In this document: positions 1 through 8,471 of the stretch, one piece after another | Layout of the letters: every line of letters starts with the position of its first letter | How positions within the stretch are numbered: the stretch's first letter is position 1 | Source: Pseudomarimonas arenosa | GTDB lineage: Bacteria; Pseudomonadota; Gammaproteobacteria; Xanthomonadales; Xanthomonadaceae | DNA length: 64,000 nt | Direction: 5' to 3' | NCBI RefSeq assembly: GCF_014841215.1 | Contig: NZ_JACYTR010000013.1 | Location: 48,792 to 112,791, forward strand | Notes under the pieces: generated by a model | Database searches by the model: none | What the model saw: the letters and a program-made list of their open reading frames with translations, nothing else | What the model was told of the DNA's origin: nothing | Program-made: the position numbers and the translations under genes

Positions 1-306
1 GGCAAGACCACCGAAGTCAGTCTGGCCAGCCCCGGCCATGCCGGCGTATGGCACGCCGATGCCGGCGACGGCAAGGTCAAGATCATCGAGCTCGACGATG
101 AAAGCCTGCATGAAGGCGCCGATGGCGAACGCCACGAGCGCAAGGTGGTGATCATGCACAAGGGCGGCGAAGATGCCCGCCTGAGTGAAGATGAAATCGC
201 CGTCTTGATCGCCGATGCCGAGCAGGACATCGACGACAGCGTCGAAGTCGGCAAGGACAAGGTGATCGTCACCCGCAAGGTGATCAAACACGAGCAGCAC
301 GACTGA
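1..306 (+). CDS. C-terminal part of an unidentified protein
   Basis: The reading frame is open from the first base of the window to a TGA at 304-306, so only the last 101 residues of a longer protein are visible. The visible part is very rich in charged residues (Asp, Glu, Lys, His), with a stretch containing KVVIMHKGG followed by an acidic helix-like segment and a basic end with KVIKHEQHD. No domain can be recognised. A strong rho-independent terminator follows 21 bases after the stop, which supports this being the true end of the gene. The N-terminus lies outside the window, so the function is unknown. Confidence 0.75.
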   Translation, partial: GKTTEVSLASPGHAGVWHADAGDGKVKIIELDDESLHEGADGERHERKVVIMHKGGEDARLSEDEIAVLIADAEQDIDDSVEVGKDKVIVTRKVIKHEQHD

Positions 307-327
307 TCCAAGCCGCTGCCCGCTGGA

Positions 328-355
328 CAACGCCCGCAATCGCGGGCGTTGTTGT
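328..355 (+). terminator. Rho-independent terminator
   Basis: A perfect 10-bp stem (CAACGCCCGC at 328-337 and its complement at 342-351) with a 4-base loop is followed by a T-rich tract. It lies just after the stop of the first gene and separates it from arfB. Confidence 0.85.
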
Positions 356-387
356 TTGCGCGGCGCCACATGCGTTTCGCCAATTGC

Positions 388-399
388 CAGATAAAATGC
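388..399 (+). promoter_or_regulatory. Possible -10 region for arfB
   Basis: GATAAAAT at 390-397 resembles a sigma-70 -10 box and lies 27 bases before the arfB ATG, downstream of the terminator at 328-355. No convincing -35 box can be seen, so this is only a candidate. Confidence 0.25.
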
Positions 400-423
400 G
401 GAGTCGACGTCACTTTCCGCATC

Positions 424-849
424 ATGCTCAAGATTACCCCCTCGATCAGCATTCCCGACCACGAGTTGCAGGAGCGCTTTGTGCGCGCCAGCGGTCCTGG
501 GGGCCAGAACGTGAACAAGGTTGCCACCGCCGTGGAGCTGCGCTTCGACGTCGCCGGCTCCGACGCGCTGCCGCCCGGGCTGAGGCAGCGCCTGCTGCAG
601 AAGGCTGATCGGCGGATGACCGAAGACGGCGTGATGGTGATTCTGGCGCAGCGCTTTCGCACTCAGGAGCGCAATCGCCAGGATGCCCGCGAGCGCCTGC
701 AGCGCGCCCTGTTGAGCGTATTGCAGCCGCCCAAACCACGGGTTGCCACCAAACCAACCCGAGCCTCGAAAGAGCGTCGCCTGCTCAGCAAGCGCGAGCG
801 CGCCTCGATCAAGCGCGAGCGTGCGGCGCGCAGCTGGGACAAAGATTGA
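424..849 (+). CDS. arfB: Alternative ribosome-rescue factor ArfB (YaeJ-type peptidyl-tRNA hydrolase)
   Basis: ArfB releases ribosomes stalled on non-stop mRNAs by hydrolysing the peptidyl-tRNA. The 141-residue product has the usual family length (E. coli YaeJ is 140). The catalytic GGQ is at residues 26-28 within the segment RASGPGGQNVNK, which is shared with class I release factors. The C-terminus is a strongly basic tail (many Lys/Arg from about residue 105), the part that in this family enters the empty mRNA channel. The frame can be extended upstream to 349, but the added residues are not like the family, and the ATG at 424 gives the expected N-terminus. The stop overlaps the start of the next gene (TGATG), so the two are probably translated together. 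Confidence 0.93.
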   Translation: MLKITPSISIPDHELQERFVRASGPGGQNVNKVATAVELRFDVAGSDALPPGLRQRLLQKADRRMTEDGVMVILAQRFRTQERNRQDARERLQRALLSVLQPPKPRVATKPTRASKERRLLSKRERASIKRERAARSWDKD

Positions 850-1454
850 TGGGCGGCGTGGTCGAACAGGCGCTGCCGGCCGGTGCCCCGCAGCGCCATG
901 GCTGGCTGGTGCGCGGCTTTGGCCGGATGGTGTTGGCCCTCGGCGGCTGGCGCGTGGTCGGCAGCTTCCCCGACCAGCCCAAGCTGGTCATGCTGGCGGT
1001 ACCGCACACCTCGGCCTGGGACGGCATCTGGGGCCTGGCGGCCAAGCTGGCGCTCGGCGTGGATATCCGCTTTCTGGCCAAGGCCGAGCTGTTTCGTGGA
1101 CTCAATCGTTTCTGGCTGGGGCCGATCCTGCGCTGGTTTGGCGCGGTGCCGGCCGATCGCCATGCCGCCACCGGCCTGGTCGGCCAGACCGTCGACCTGC
1201 TGCACTCGCGACCGGTGATGTGGGTGACGCTGGCGCCGGAAGGCACCCGCAAGCCAGGCAAACCCTGGCGCAGCGGCTTTTGGCATATTGCACGCCAGGC
1301 CGACGTGCCGGTGTTCTGCGCCTGGTTCGATTACCCCAGTCGACGCATCGGCCTGGGCGACTGCATCCACATGAGCGACGATTGCGAAGCCGACATTGCC
1401 CGCTTGCGCGAATACTATCGGCCTTACCGCGGCAAGCATCGCGGAGTGAACTGA
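849..1454 (+). CDS. PlsC-like lysophospholipid/1-acylglycerol-3-phosphate acyltransferase family protein
   Basis: This 201-residue protein has the two hallmark motifs of glycerolipid acyltransferases: HTSAWD (the HX4D catalytic motif, about residue 54) and APEGTRK (the phosphate-binding EGTR motif, about residue 127). The family transfers acyl chains from acyl-ACP or acyl-CoA to lysophosphatidate-like acceptors at the inner membrane. The protein is shorter than PlsC and lacks a clear second transmembrane helix, like the small cytoplasmic-side members common in proteobacteria, so the exact acceptor is unknown. The ATG at 849 overlaps the arfB stop. Another possible role is in remodelling rather than de novo phospholipid synthesis. 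Confidence 0.85.
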   Translation: MGGVVEQALPAGAPQRHGWLVRGFGRMVLALGGWRVVGSFPDQPKLVMLAVPHTSAWDGIWGLAAKLALGVDIRFLAKAELFRGLNRFWLGPILRWFGAVPADRHAATGLVGQTVDLLHSRPVMWVTLAPEGTRKPGKPWRSGFWHIARQADVPVFCAWFDYPSRRIGLGDCIHMSDDCEADIARLREYYRPYRGKHRGVN

Positions 1455-1512
1455 TCGACCTTGCATGGTGGAGCCCGGCGAAGCTCTCGCTCCGCCTGGC
1501 GCTCTGGTTCTG

Positions 1513-1536
1513 TCGGCGCAACCTCATGAAATATCC
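1513..1536 (-). repeat. Short member of the dispersed GGATATTTCATGAGG palindrome family
   Basis: Read on the minus strand, this 24-bp segment contains GGATATTTCATGAGG followed by a C/T-variant of TCGCGCCGA. It matches 22 of 24 bases in the copies at 21566-21589, 49613-49636 and 63876-63899. It lies in the 126-bp gap before the receiver-domain gene. It is the most reduced copy in the window. Confidence 0.6.
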
Positions 1537-1580
1537 AGGTTGGGGTAAAGTGAGGTCTCCCCAGCCCCAGAGAATTCAGC

Positions 1581-1964
1581 ATGGCCGAACTGCAGCATGT
1601 GCTCTGTGTCGAGGATGAACCCGACATCCGAACCGTGGCGCAAATCGCCCTGGAAACGGTTGGCGGTTTGCGCACCAGCTTCTGTCCTTCGGGGGTGGAA
1701 GCGCTGGAAACCGCGCGCAGCTGCCGGCCCGACCTGATCGTGCTCGATGTGATGATGCCGGGGCTGGATGGGCCGGGCGCGCTGAAGCAATTGCGCAGTG
1801 ATCCGCAGACGCGCGAAATCCCGGTGGTGTTCATGACTGCCAAGGTGCAGCCCAACGAGGTCGACGAGCTGAAATCCTTGGGTGCGCTGGACGTGGTCGC
1901 CAAGCCTTTCGACCCGATGAAACTGGCCCAGCAACTGCGCGAGATCTGGGCCCGCCGCTCGTGA
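1581..1964 (+). CDS. Single-domain CheY-like response regulator receiver protein
   Basis: The 127-residue protein is only a receiver domain. The acidic pocket is E11/D12, the phosphorylated Asp is D56 in LIVLDVMMPG, and the conserved Thr and Lys are T86 and K108 (AKPF). With no output domain it probably acts by protein contact. Its stop overlaps the GTG start of the Hpt-REC-REC-GGDEF gene (GTGA), so the two are made together. The histidine-containing phosphotransfer domain of that neighbour is a plausible phosphate partner; this is an inference from coupling. Confidence 0.92.
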   Translation: MAELQHVLCVEDEPDIRTVAQIALETVGGLRTSFCPSGVEALETARSCRPDLIVLDVMMPGLDGPGALKQLRSDPQTREIPVVFMTAKVQPNEVDELKSLGALDVVAKPFDPMKLAQQLREIWARRS

Positions 1965-3607
1965 ACGAACAACGCGCCGCCCAGGCGCTGGCGCAGCTTG
2001 AGGCTCTGAAGCGCGACTACAAGGTCCGTACGCGGGCGGTGGTGGAATCCCTGGCGGTGCGGCTGCAACAAAGCGCCGATGAAGATGTGTTGGCCGAGGT
2101 CGAGTCACAGCTGCACAAGCTGGCCGGCTCGGGTGGCAGCTTTGGCTACACCGAGTTGAGTCGGGCCGCGCGCCAGTTGGAACTGAAAGTTCGCGGCCTG
2201 CGCAACGCCGCTGATGTCTCGACCGCTTTCGATGCCGATGGCCTGGCCGAGCAGATCGCCGACCTGGGCCAGCATCTGGGCACACCGGGAGATCCGCTGA
2301 GCGGCCCGCGGCTCAGCAGCAGGCGCGCAACGCAGGACAACTTTGTCGTGCTGCTCGAGCCCAACCAGAGCGAGGCGGAGCGGCTGGCCGCCACCCTGCT
2401 GCAATTCGGTCACGATGTGCGCGTCAAGAGCAGTCTCGACGAGCTGGCCGCGGAGGTAGGCAATCAGCCCCCCGAGGCACTGATCATCGACCTCGACTGC
2501 GAAGGCGGAGGCCAGGACAGCATTCGCCGAATTTTCGATCGCGTGCAGACCCTGCGCGACGACGGCGATCTCTCACAGAGCGTCGTCTTCTATCTCTCCA
2601 CCGATGATTCCACCGAGCTGCGGCTATCCGCCGCGCGCGCCGCGGCCAGCGGCTTGTTCGTCAAACCGATCGATCCGATGGCCATCGTCGACCGGCTCGA
2701 ACTGGCCCGACAGCACCGTGCCGCGCCACGCTTCAAGGTGCTGGTGGTGGACGATGACATCCTGCTGGCACGTCATCATGCGACCATCCTTGAAGCGGGC
2801 GGATTCGACGTCGAGGTGGTGGAGAACCCCTATGCCACGCTGGATGTGATGGCGCGCTTCCGCCCCGATCTGGTTCTGCTCGACATCTACATGCCGGGCT
2901 GCTCGGGCACCGAGCTGGCGCGCGTGATACGCATGCATGAAGACTGGCTGGCAACGCCGATCGTTTACCTGTCAGCAGAAACCGATGTCGATCTGCAGCT
3001 CACCGCGACCAGCGAGGGCGCCGACGACTTTCTGACCAAGCCAATCAGCGATGGACACCTGGTGGCGGCTGCACGCAATCGCTGCGAGCGCGCCTATCAG
3101 ATGTCGATGCTGATCAACCGCGACAGTCTGACCGGCCTGTTAAAGCACGCCCGAATCAAGGAGGAACTGATCAACGAGGTCAGTCGTTCGCGGCGCAGCA
3201 GGTTACCGCTGTCGGTGGTGATGGCTGATATCGATCACTTCAAGAAGGTCAATGACACCTACGGTCACCCCGCTGGCGACCAGGTGATTCGCGCCCTGGG
3301 CAATCTGATGCGGCAACGGGTGCGGGCCAGCGATCGAATTGGACGTTATGGAGGCGAGGAGTTCATGCTGGTGCTGCCCAACTGCCGGGCTGACTCAGCG
3401 CAGCAGCTTGCCGACGACATCCGTCAGCGCTTCAAGGCGTTGCAGTTTGCCGCCAAGAATCAGCAGTTCAGCGTGACCTTGAGCGCCGGCATCGCCTGCA
3501 GCGAAGAGGTGGCCGACGCCACCGCCCTGATCGCCGTGGCCGACGAGGCCCTGTATCGAGCCAAACAGAACGGCCGCGATCGCAGTGAGATTGGCACGGC
3601 ACCGTAG
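1961..3607 (+). CDS. Hpt-REC-REC-GGDEF diguanylate cyclase
   Basis: This 548-residue soluble protein starts at a GTG that overlaps the previous stop. An Hpt domain covers about residues 10-95, with the likely phospho-His H52 in LHKLAGSGG. A divergent receiver follows at about 125-245 (LIIDLD carries its Asp). A well-conserved receiver is at about 250-370 (VLVVDDD; Asp in LVLLDIYMPG). The GGDEF domain fills the C-terminus, with DSLTGLLKHAR, an intact GGEEF active-site motif and an RASD inhibitory site five residues upstream. It therefore should make c-di-GMP from two GTP and be product-inhibited. Phosphorylation through the Hpt and receivers is the likely switch. No sensor kinase is encoded nearby. 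Confidence 0.92.
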   Translation: MNEQRAAQALAQLEALKRDYKVRTRAVVESLAVRLQQSADEDVLAEVESQLHKLAGSGGSFGYTELSRAARQLELKVRGLRNAADVSTAFDADGLAEQIADLGQHLGTPGDPLSGPRLSSRRATQDNFVVLLEPNQSEAERLAATLLQFGHDVRVKSSLDELAAEVGNQPPEALIIDLDCEGGGQDSIRRIFDRVQTLRDDGDLSQSVVFYLSTDDSTELRLSAARAAASGLFVKPIDPMAIVDRLELARQHRAAPRFKVLVVDDDILLARHHATILEAGGFDVEVVENPYATLDVMARFRPDLVLLDIYMPGCSGTELARVIRMHEDWLATPIVYLSAETDVDLQLTATSEGADDFLTKPISDGHLVAAARNRCERAYQMSMLINRDSLTGLLKHARIKEELINEVSRSRRSRLPLSVVMADIDHFKKVNDTYGHPAGDQVIRALGNLMRQRVRASDRIGRYGGEEFMLVLPNCRADSAQQLADDIRQRFKALQFAAKNQQFSVTLSAGIACSEEVADATALIAVADEALYRAKQNGRDRSEIGTAP

Positions 3608-3658
3608 GATTCGGCCTGGCTGCCAGGCGCAAGAACCTGGGCGTTGCGGCGCAGTCTA

Positions 3659-4426
3659 CTATCTGCAGCTCGGCTGGAAGCCGTAGATCAACGCCGCCAC
3701 CTCATCGGCATGGCTGAGAAAGGGTGCATGTCCGCCTGACTCGATGCGTGCATAGGCACCGCCACAGAGTTCGGCCGCCTGCTGCATGCCCTGCCAGGGC
3801 ACCAGCCGATCGCGACGGCCAGCCAGCCACAGACTGGGCAGGTTCAAGGTCGACAGACCAGCGCGACAATCGCCCTGTTCGAGCAGGCTCAGCCCACTGC
3901 TGAGGATCGCCGGATCCGGCTCACCGCGGTCGAAAACGTGGGCACGCAGTTCACGCAGGTCAGCGCGCATCTGGTCCGAACCATGAGCTTCCAGGGCGAT
4001 GAAGCGGTCGATGGTGGCCGCGTAGTCAGCGGCCAGATCGCGGGCAAATTGACGGAACACTTCGGCCTCGACCGCATGCGGCCAGTGTTCGCGACGCACG
4101 AAGCACGGCGAACCGCAGAGCACGATCAAGCCCTGCAGACGTTCGGGGCGCAGAAGCGCCGCTTCGATCGCCAACAGACCGCCCAGTGACCAACCCAGCC
4201 AGGGCGCACAGGGCAGCGCATCGAGCAATTGATCGATGACCTGGGTGCGGTCCAGCGCCAGACTCAGCGCACGGCTGTGGCCGTGCCCAGGCAGATCAAC
4301 CAGATGCAGCTCAAAGTGCTGCTGCAGGCGTTGGCTCAGCGGCCTGAAGATGCCGCCATGCATGGCCCAACCGTGCAGCATCACCAAGGGCGGCCCCTTG
4401 CCCACCACGTCGACATGCAAGGTCAC
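3659..4426 (-). CDS. bioH: Pimeloyl-ACP methyl ester carboxylesterase BioH
   Basis: BioH cleaves the methyl ester of pimeloyl-ACP and ends the synthesis of the biotin pimelate moiety. The 255-residue alpha/beta hydrolase has the oxyanion segment HGWAMHGG, the nucleophile elbow GWSLGG with S80, the acid in AGRRDRLVPW and the catalytic His in SGGHAPF, all as in BioH. The start is a GTG at 4424-4426 that overlaps the bioF stop (GTGA), so translation is coupled. It is the last gene of the leftward bioB-bioF-bioH operon. The usual partner bioC is not next to it in this window. Confidence 0.9.
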   Translation of the reverse strand: MTLHVDVVGKGPPLVMLHGWAMHGGIFRPLSQRLQQHFELHLVDLPGHGHSRALSLALDRTQVIDQLLDALPCAPWLGWSLGGLLAIEAALLRPERLQGLIVLCGSPCFVRREHWPHAVEAEVFRQFARDLAADYAATIDRFIALEAHGSDQMRADLRELRAHVFDRGEPDPAILSSGLSLLEQGDCRAGLSTLNLPSLWLAGRRDRLVPWQGMQQAAELCGGAYARIESGGHAPFLSHADEVAALIYGFQPSCR

Positions 4427-5613
4427 TCACGCGCCTCCCGCTCCTGGCCGAGCACGGTGTGCAGCGCCTGCAACAAGCGATCGACGTCATCCTCAGTGTG
4501 TCGGGCCGACAGGGCGATTCGCAGCCTGGCCTGGCCCGCCGGCACGGTCGGCGGCCGAATCGCCCCGACCCAGATGCCCTGTTCAGCCAGGGCCGCCGCA
4601 ACGCGCATGCAGCGCGCGTCGTCGCCCAGCAGCAGCGGCTGTATCGCTGTGCGGCTCGGCAGCAGAGGCAGCCCAAGCTCGGCCGCAGCGCCGACAAACC
4701 GATCGACCATCGCATGCAGCTGAGCGCGTCGCTGTGCTCCCTCATCGCTGGCGATGATGCGCAGAGCGGCGCGCGCCGCCGCGGCGAGCGGCGCCGGCAG
4801 AGCGGTGGCAAACAGATACGGTCGTGCTGACTGCAGAATCGCCTCGATCCACTCCTGCTGGCCGGCGACCACGCCGCCGTAGGCACCGAAGGCCTTACCC
4901 AGAGTCACCAGCTGCAACGGCAGTTGATCTTGAACACCCAATTCCGCCGCCGTGCCGCGACCACATGCACCCAGCACACCGGCGCCGTGCGCATCATCGA
5001 CATACAACAAGACCGATTCGCGCTGACACAGGGCAGTCAGCTCCTGGAGTGGCGCAAGGTCACCATCCATGCTGAACACCCCATCGGTGGCCAGCAAGGC
5101 CGGGCGCTCGGCGGACTGCAGCTGACGTTCGGCAGCCGCCACGTCGGCATGCGGATAACGCCGCAACAGGGCGCCGGACAACTTGGCTCCGTCCAACAGG
5201 CAGGCGTGGTTCAGCTTGTCCTGAACACAGAGGTCCGCCGGTGACAGCAGCCCCTGCAGCACACCAAGATTGGCCAGATAGCCCGAACCGAACAATAGCG
5301 CGGCCGGCTGGCCCAACCATTCGGCGACTTCCCGCTCCAGCGCGGCATGCTCAGGTCCGTGACCGAGAATCAGATGGGCCGAGCGCGCGCCAACACCCTG
5401 AGTCTCGATCGCCCGCGCAGCCGCCGCCTTTAGCGCCGGATGATCGGCCAGACCGAGATAATCATTGTCTGCCAAGCCCAGATACTCGCGCCCTTCGACC
5501 ACCACCCGGGCGCCAGGCTGCGGCTCGGCCAGGCGCAGTCGGCGCAGCCGCGACTGCTGGGCGCGCTCGCTTTGTTGCAGCTGGTGGCGTTGGACTAGCG
5601 AAGGGCGCGGCAT
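4423..5613 (-). CDS. bioF: 8-amino-7-oxononanoate synthase BioF
   Basis: BioF condenses pimeloyl-ACP (or -CoA) with L-alanine in a PLP-dependent decarboxylative reaction, giving KAPA. The 396-residue product has the full family length. Visible motifs are DNDYLGLADHP near the N-terminus, the PLP-ring region DDAHGAGVLG, and the Schiff-base lysine in LVTLGKAFGAYGG. Start is ATG at 5611-5613. It sits 44 bases after bioB, with a small hairpin in the gap, and overlaps bioH by 4 bases. Confidence 0.95.
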   Translation of the reverse strand: MPRPSLVQRHQLQQSERAQQSRLRRLRLAEPQPGARVVVEGREYLGLADNDYLGLADHPALKAAAARAIETQGVGARSAHLILGHGPEHAALEREVAEWLGQPAALLFGSGYLANLGVLQGLLSPADLCVQDKLNHACLLDGAKLSGALLRRYPHADVAAAERQLQSAERPALLATDGVFSMDGDLAPLQELTALCQRESVLLYVDDAHGAGVLGACGRGTAAELGVQDQLPLQLVTLGKAFGAYGGVVAGQQEWIEAILQSARPYLFATALPAPLAAAARAALRIIASDEGAQRRAQLHAMVDRFVGAAAELGLPLLPSRTAIQPLLLGDDARCMRVAAALAEQGIWVGAIRPPTVPAGQARLRIALSARHTEDDVDRLLQALHTVLGQEREARE

Positions 5614-5629
5614 GTCGGCGGTTGCCCGT

Positions 5630-5647
5630 CTCCCCCGCCAGGGGGAG
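5630..5647. repeat. Small G/C palindrome between bioB and bioF
   Basis: CTCCCCC at 5630-5636 and GGGGGAG at 5641-5647 form a 7-bp stem with a 4-base loop in the 44-bp bioB-bioF gap. It resembles the short GC-rich REP-like hairpins elsewhere in the window (for example near 63.5 kb). It has no T-tract, so it may affect mRNA stability between the two genes rather than end transcription. Confidence 0.5.
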
Positions 5648-5657
5648 GGGCTTCACA

Positions 5658-6674
5658 TCAGGCGGCCTGCGAGGACTCGCACTCGATCGACACATGCACG
5701 CTGCCGTCATGGCCGCTCGGCTGCACCGCCATCGGGCGCAATCCAAGGCGGGCGAACAGGGCCTGATCGCGCTCGGTATCCGGGTTGCCGGTGGTCAGCA
5801 ACTTCTCGCCATAGAAGATCGAATTGGCGCCGGCGCTGAAGCACAGCGCCTGCAATTCATCACTCATGGTTTCGCGCCCGGCCGACAACCGCACCATCGA
5901 TGCCGGCATCAGCAGACGGGCCACCGCAATGGTGCGCACGAATTCGAAGGCGTCGAGTTCGGCAGTACCGTGCAGCGGGGTGCCCTCCACCTGAACCAGC
6001 CGATTGATCGGCACCGACTGCGGATGCTCGGCCAGATTGGCCAGGGTCTGCAGCAAACCGGCGCGCTGCTCGCGACTCTCACCCATGCCGACGATGCCGC
6101 CGCAACAGGTCTTCATTCCAGCCTTGCGCACGTTATCCAAGGTATCGAGGCGATCCTGATAGCCGCGGGTGTGGATCACCTCGTTGTAATACTCCGGTGC
6201 GGTGTCGAGATTGTGGTTGTAGTAGTCGAGCCCGGCGCCTTTCAGTGTGCAGGCCTGATCCTCGCTCAGCATGCCCAGAGTGGCACAGGTTTCCATGCCC
6301 AGCGCGCGCACTGCGCTGACCATTTCGGCGACCTGGGCAACATCCTTGTCCTTCGGACTGCGCCAGGCTGCGCCCATGCAGAAGCGCGTGGCGCCGGCGT
6401 CCTTGGCGGTCTGCGCCCTCTTAACCACTTCTTCAACCGAGAGTAGTTTGTGTGCCTTGAGACCGGTGTTGAAGCGGGCCGATTGCGGGCAATAGCCGCA
6501 ATCCTCCGGGCAGCCGCCGGTCTTGATCGACAACAGGGTCGAGACCTGCACTTCGGCCGGGTCGAAATGCTGGCGATGCGCGCTCTGCGCCCGGAACAGC
6601 AATTCCGGCAGGGGCAAATCGAACAGCGCGACAACCTCTTCGCGACTCCAATCGTGACGCAGTGCTTGACTCAT
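5658..6674 (-). CDS. bioB: Biotin synthase BioB
   Basis: BioB is a radical-SAM enzyme that inserts sulfur into dethiobiotin. The 338-residue product closely follows the E. coli protein: [19 protein letters not shown] leads into the 4Fe-4S motif CPEDCGYC (C55, C59, C62), and later segments [16 protein letters not shown] and SAGRETM carry cofactor and 2Fe-2S ligands. The ATG at 6674 (MSQALRHDW) is preferred to a GTG 21 bases upstream because it gives the family's N-terminus. It is the first gene of the leftward biotin operon and is divergent from comF. No BirA operator could be recognised in the gap. Confidence 0.95.
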   Translation of the reverse strand: MSQALRHDWSREEVVALFDLPLPELLFRAQSAHRQHFDPAEVQVSTLLSIKTGGCPEDCGYCPQSARFNTGLKAHKLLSVEEVVKRAQTAKDAGATRFCMGAAWRSPKDKDVAQVAEMVSAVRALGMETCATLGMLSEDQACTLKGAGLDYYNHNLDTAPEYYNEVIHTRGYQDRLDTLDNVRKAGMKTCCGGIVGMGESREQRAGLLQTLANLAEHPQSVPINRLVQVEGTPLHGTAELDAFEFVRTIAVARLLMPASMVRLSAGRETMSDELQALCFSAGANSIFYGEKLLTTGNPDTERDQALFARLGLRPMAVQPSGHDGSVHVSIECESSQAA

Positions 6675-6694
6675 GACTATCCTTGGCTTTCTCA

Positions 6695-6711
6695 CCGGCG
6701 TATGGCGCCGG
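6695..6711. repeat. Palindrome in the bioB-comF divergent gap
   Basis: CCGGCG at 6695-6700 and CGCCGG at 6706-6711 form a 6-bp stem with a 5-base loop, 21 bases before the bioB start. It could fold in the bioB leader or serve as an operator. Nothing else supports a function. Confidence 0.3.
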
Positions 6712-6757
6712 CAACGCGTGGGCGAGCAGTCTGGGAAGCCAGGCGGAGACTGTCAAC

Positions 6758-7489
6758 TTGAGCCAATCCATACCCTGGCGTGCGGTCCTGGGGCAAGGCC
6801 TGAATCTGCTGCTGCCGCGGCGCTGCCTGGCCTGTGGCATGAACAGCCCGGCCGAGCAGGCCTTCTGCCCACCCTGCCTCACCGAGTTGCCCTGGCTGGG
6901 CCGCGCCTGTCAGCGCTGCGCCCTGCCCTTGCCGGCCGCCGAGCCCAGCGCACTGTGCGGCCGCTGCCTGCGCCGAACACCGCCGCAGCGCAGCGCCCTG
7001 GCGCTCTTTCTCTATGCCGACCCGATCGATCGACTGCTGGCACGGCTGAAGTTTTCCGCCGATCTCGCCGCCGGCGCCGGGTTGGCCACGCAGCTGCAGG
7101 CGCTGCTCGATCAGCGCCTGTCGCCGACAGACCTCGACCTGCTGCTGCCGCTGCCTCTGCATGCACAGCGGTGGCGCGAGCGCGGCTACAACCAGAGCGC
7201 CGAACTGCTGCGCGGCTGCGCGTCGGCCTGGCGCGCGCGGCTGGCGCCGGAGCTGCTGACCCGCAACCGGGCCAGCGCCCCGCAATCCGACCTCAATGCC
7301 GGTCAACGCCGACGCAACGTGCGCGGCGTGTTCAGCGCCAGCGAGCGGGTCGCTGGACGCCGGGTGTTGCTGGTCGACGACGTCATCACTACCGGTTCCA
7401 CCCTGAGTGAGGCAACCCGCACCCTGCTCGCCGCGGGTGCCGCCGAGGTGCACTGGCTGGCGCTGGCCCGAGCGCCGAGCCGACGCTGA
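6758..7489 (+). CDS. ComF family protein (phosphoribosyltransferase-like)
   Basis: ComF-family proteins take part in DNA uptake for natural transformation. The product (243 residues from a TTG at 6758) has an N-terminal zinc-finger region with paired CxxC motifs (CLACG, CPPC, CQRC, CGRC) and a C-terminal type I phosphoribosyltransferase fold with the PRPP-binding loop VLLVDDVITTGST. The start is uncertain: the frame opens at a TTG at 6683 almost against bioB, but AGGCGGAG at 6741-6748 is a fair ribosome-binding site for the TTG at 6758, which also leaves room for the divergent bioB promoter. It ends 10 bases before the convergent M48 peptidase gene. Confidence 0.88.
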   Translation: MSQSIPWRAVLGQGLNLLLPRRCLACGMNSPAEQAFCPPCLTELPWLGRACQRCALPLPAAEPSALCGRCLRRTPPQRSALALFLYADPIDRLLARLKFSADLAAGAGLATQLQALLDQRLSPTDLDLLLPLPLHAQRWRERGYNQSAELLRGCASAWRARLAPELLTRNRASAPQSDLNAGQRRRNVRGVFSASERVAGRRVLLVDDVITTGSTLSEATRTLLAAGAAEVHWLALARAPSRR

Positions 7490-7499
7490 GCCGGTGCGA

Positions 7500-8243
7500 T
7501 CAGACCGCTCGCCGCAGGCGCTCGGCGCGCTTCTTCGGATCGGGATGAGTGCTCAGCCAGGCCGCCTTGGCGTCCGATAGACGGGCCAGCTTGTCCAGCG
7601 CTGATACCGAGGCCGGCCGGCTGAACTTGCGCCGCCCCATAAAGGCCAGGCCATAGTCATCGGCCTGCTTCTCATTGCCCTGCGAGTGCTGGGCGGTGAT
7701 CACCTTGACGATCAGATCGCCCAGCGCGCTGTCGGCCAGACGCGCCACCCTGTCATTGCCGGAGGCGACGGCCGCGTCCTGTGCCGCGCTGGCGGTGAGC
7801 GCGGTCTGCAGCCGCTTGCGCTGGTGCTGATGCGCCACATGGCCGATTTCGTGGCCGATGACGAAGCGCAGTTCGTCATCATCCATCATGTCCATCAGGC
7901 CGGAGTACAGGCGCACGCTGCCATCCGGCGTGACATGGGCATTGATGTCCTGGGTCAGATAGACCTTGTAGTTCAGCGCCAGCCCCTGATCTTCGTCGAG
8001 ACCCCGGGTCACGGCCAGCAAGCGCTTGGCATAGGGGTCGGAGAACGGTGCGATACGCGCGCGCTGATCGTAGTAGCTCGCCATCTGTGCACCGTACTGC
8101 CGTACCTGCTCGTCACTCAGGGTGGCGGCCTTCAAGGCCTTGGCGCCGGCGCCGAACAGGCCGCCCAGGCTACGCTCGCCGGCCACGGCGAGACCCGACA
8201 CCGCCAGGCTGCCGCCGGCCATCAAGAACTGTCTGCGATCCAT
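7500..8243 (-). CDS. M48 family zinc metallopeptidase with Tat-type signal
   Basis: The 247-residue protein starts with MDRRQFLMAGG and a hydrophobic stretch ending near AVA, which looks like a twin-arginine signal peptide. The zinc site is HEIGH at residues 131-135, with E191 in EKQADDYG as the expected third ligand (ExxxD). This is the layout of small periplasmic Ste24/BepA/YcaL-like M48 peptidases, which degrade misfolded outer-membrane proteins. GGAG stands at good spacing before the ATG at 8243. Family assignment is firm; the substrate is inferred from relatives only. Confidence 0.88.
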   Translation of the reverse strand: MDRRQFLMAGGSLAVSGLAVAGERSLGGLFGAGAKALKAATLSDEQVRQYGAQMASYYDQRARIAPFSDPYAKRLLAVTRGLDEDQGLALNYKVYLTQDINAHVTPDGSVRLYSGLMDMMDDDELRFVIGHEIGHVAHQHQRKRLQTALTASAAQDAAVASGNDRVARLADSALGDLIVKVITAQHSQGNEKQADDYGLAFMGRRKFSRPASVSALDKLARLSDAKAAWLSTHPDPKKRAERLRRAV

Positions 8244-8471
8244 CGTTTTGCTCCAATTGCATAAGGGGTAGCGGAACGCCGCTCGAACGGAGGGCGCACC
8301 ACAGTGAGTTACGTAATTTCGTTGGATAATTGATCAGGCGGGCCAGCCCGAGGGTGGACGCCGACCCAGGCGTGGGCTACTGAGAGTCACCCGCAGGTGT
8401 TCAGCCGCCTGCGCTGTTCATCAACCACTGTTTTCGCCAACCTGTCATCGCCGAGCCGGAGACACCTACGC

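Noticed and set aside
663..1466. 267-residue open frame opposite arfB and the acyltransferase gene
   Set aside because: It is a shadow of two well-supported genes on the plus strand, caused by high GC content.
6675..6757. BirA operator between bioB and comF
   Set aside because: No TTGTAAAC-type half-sites are present; only a short CCGGCG palindrome is seen.
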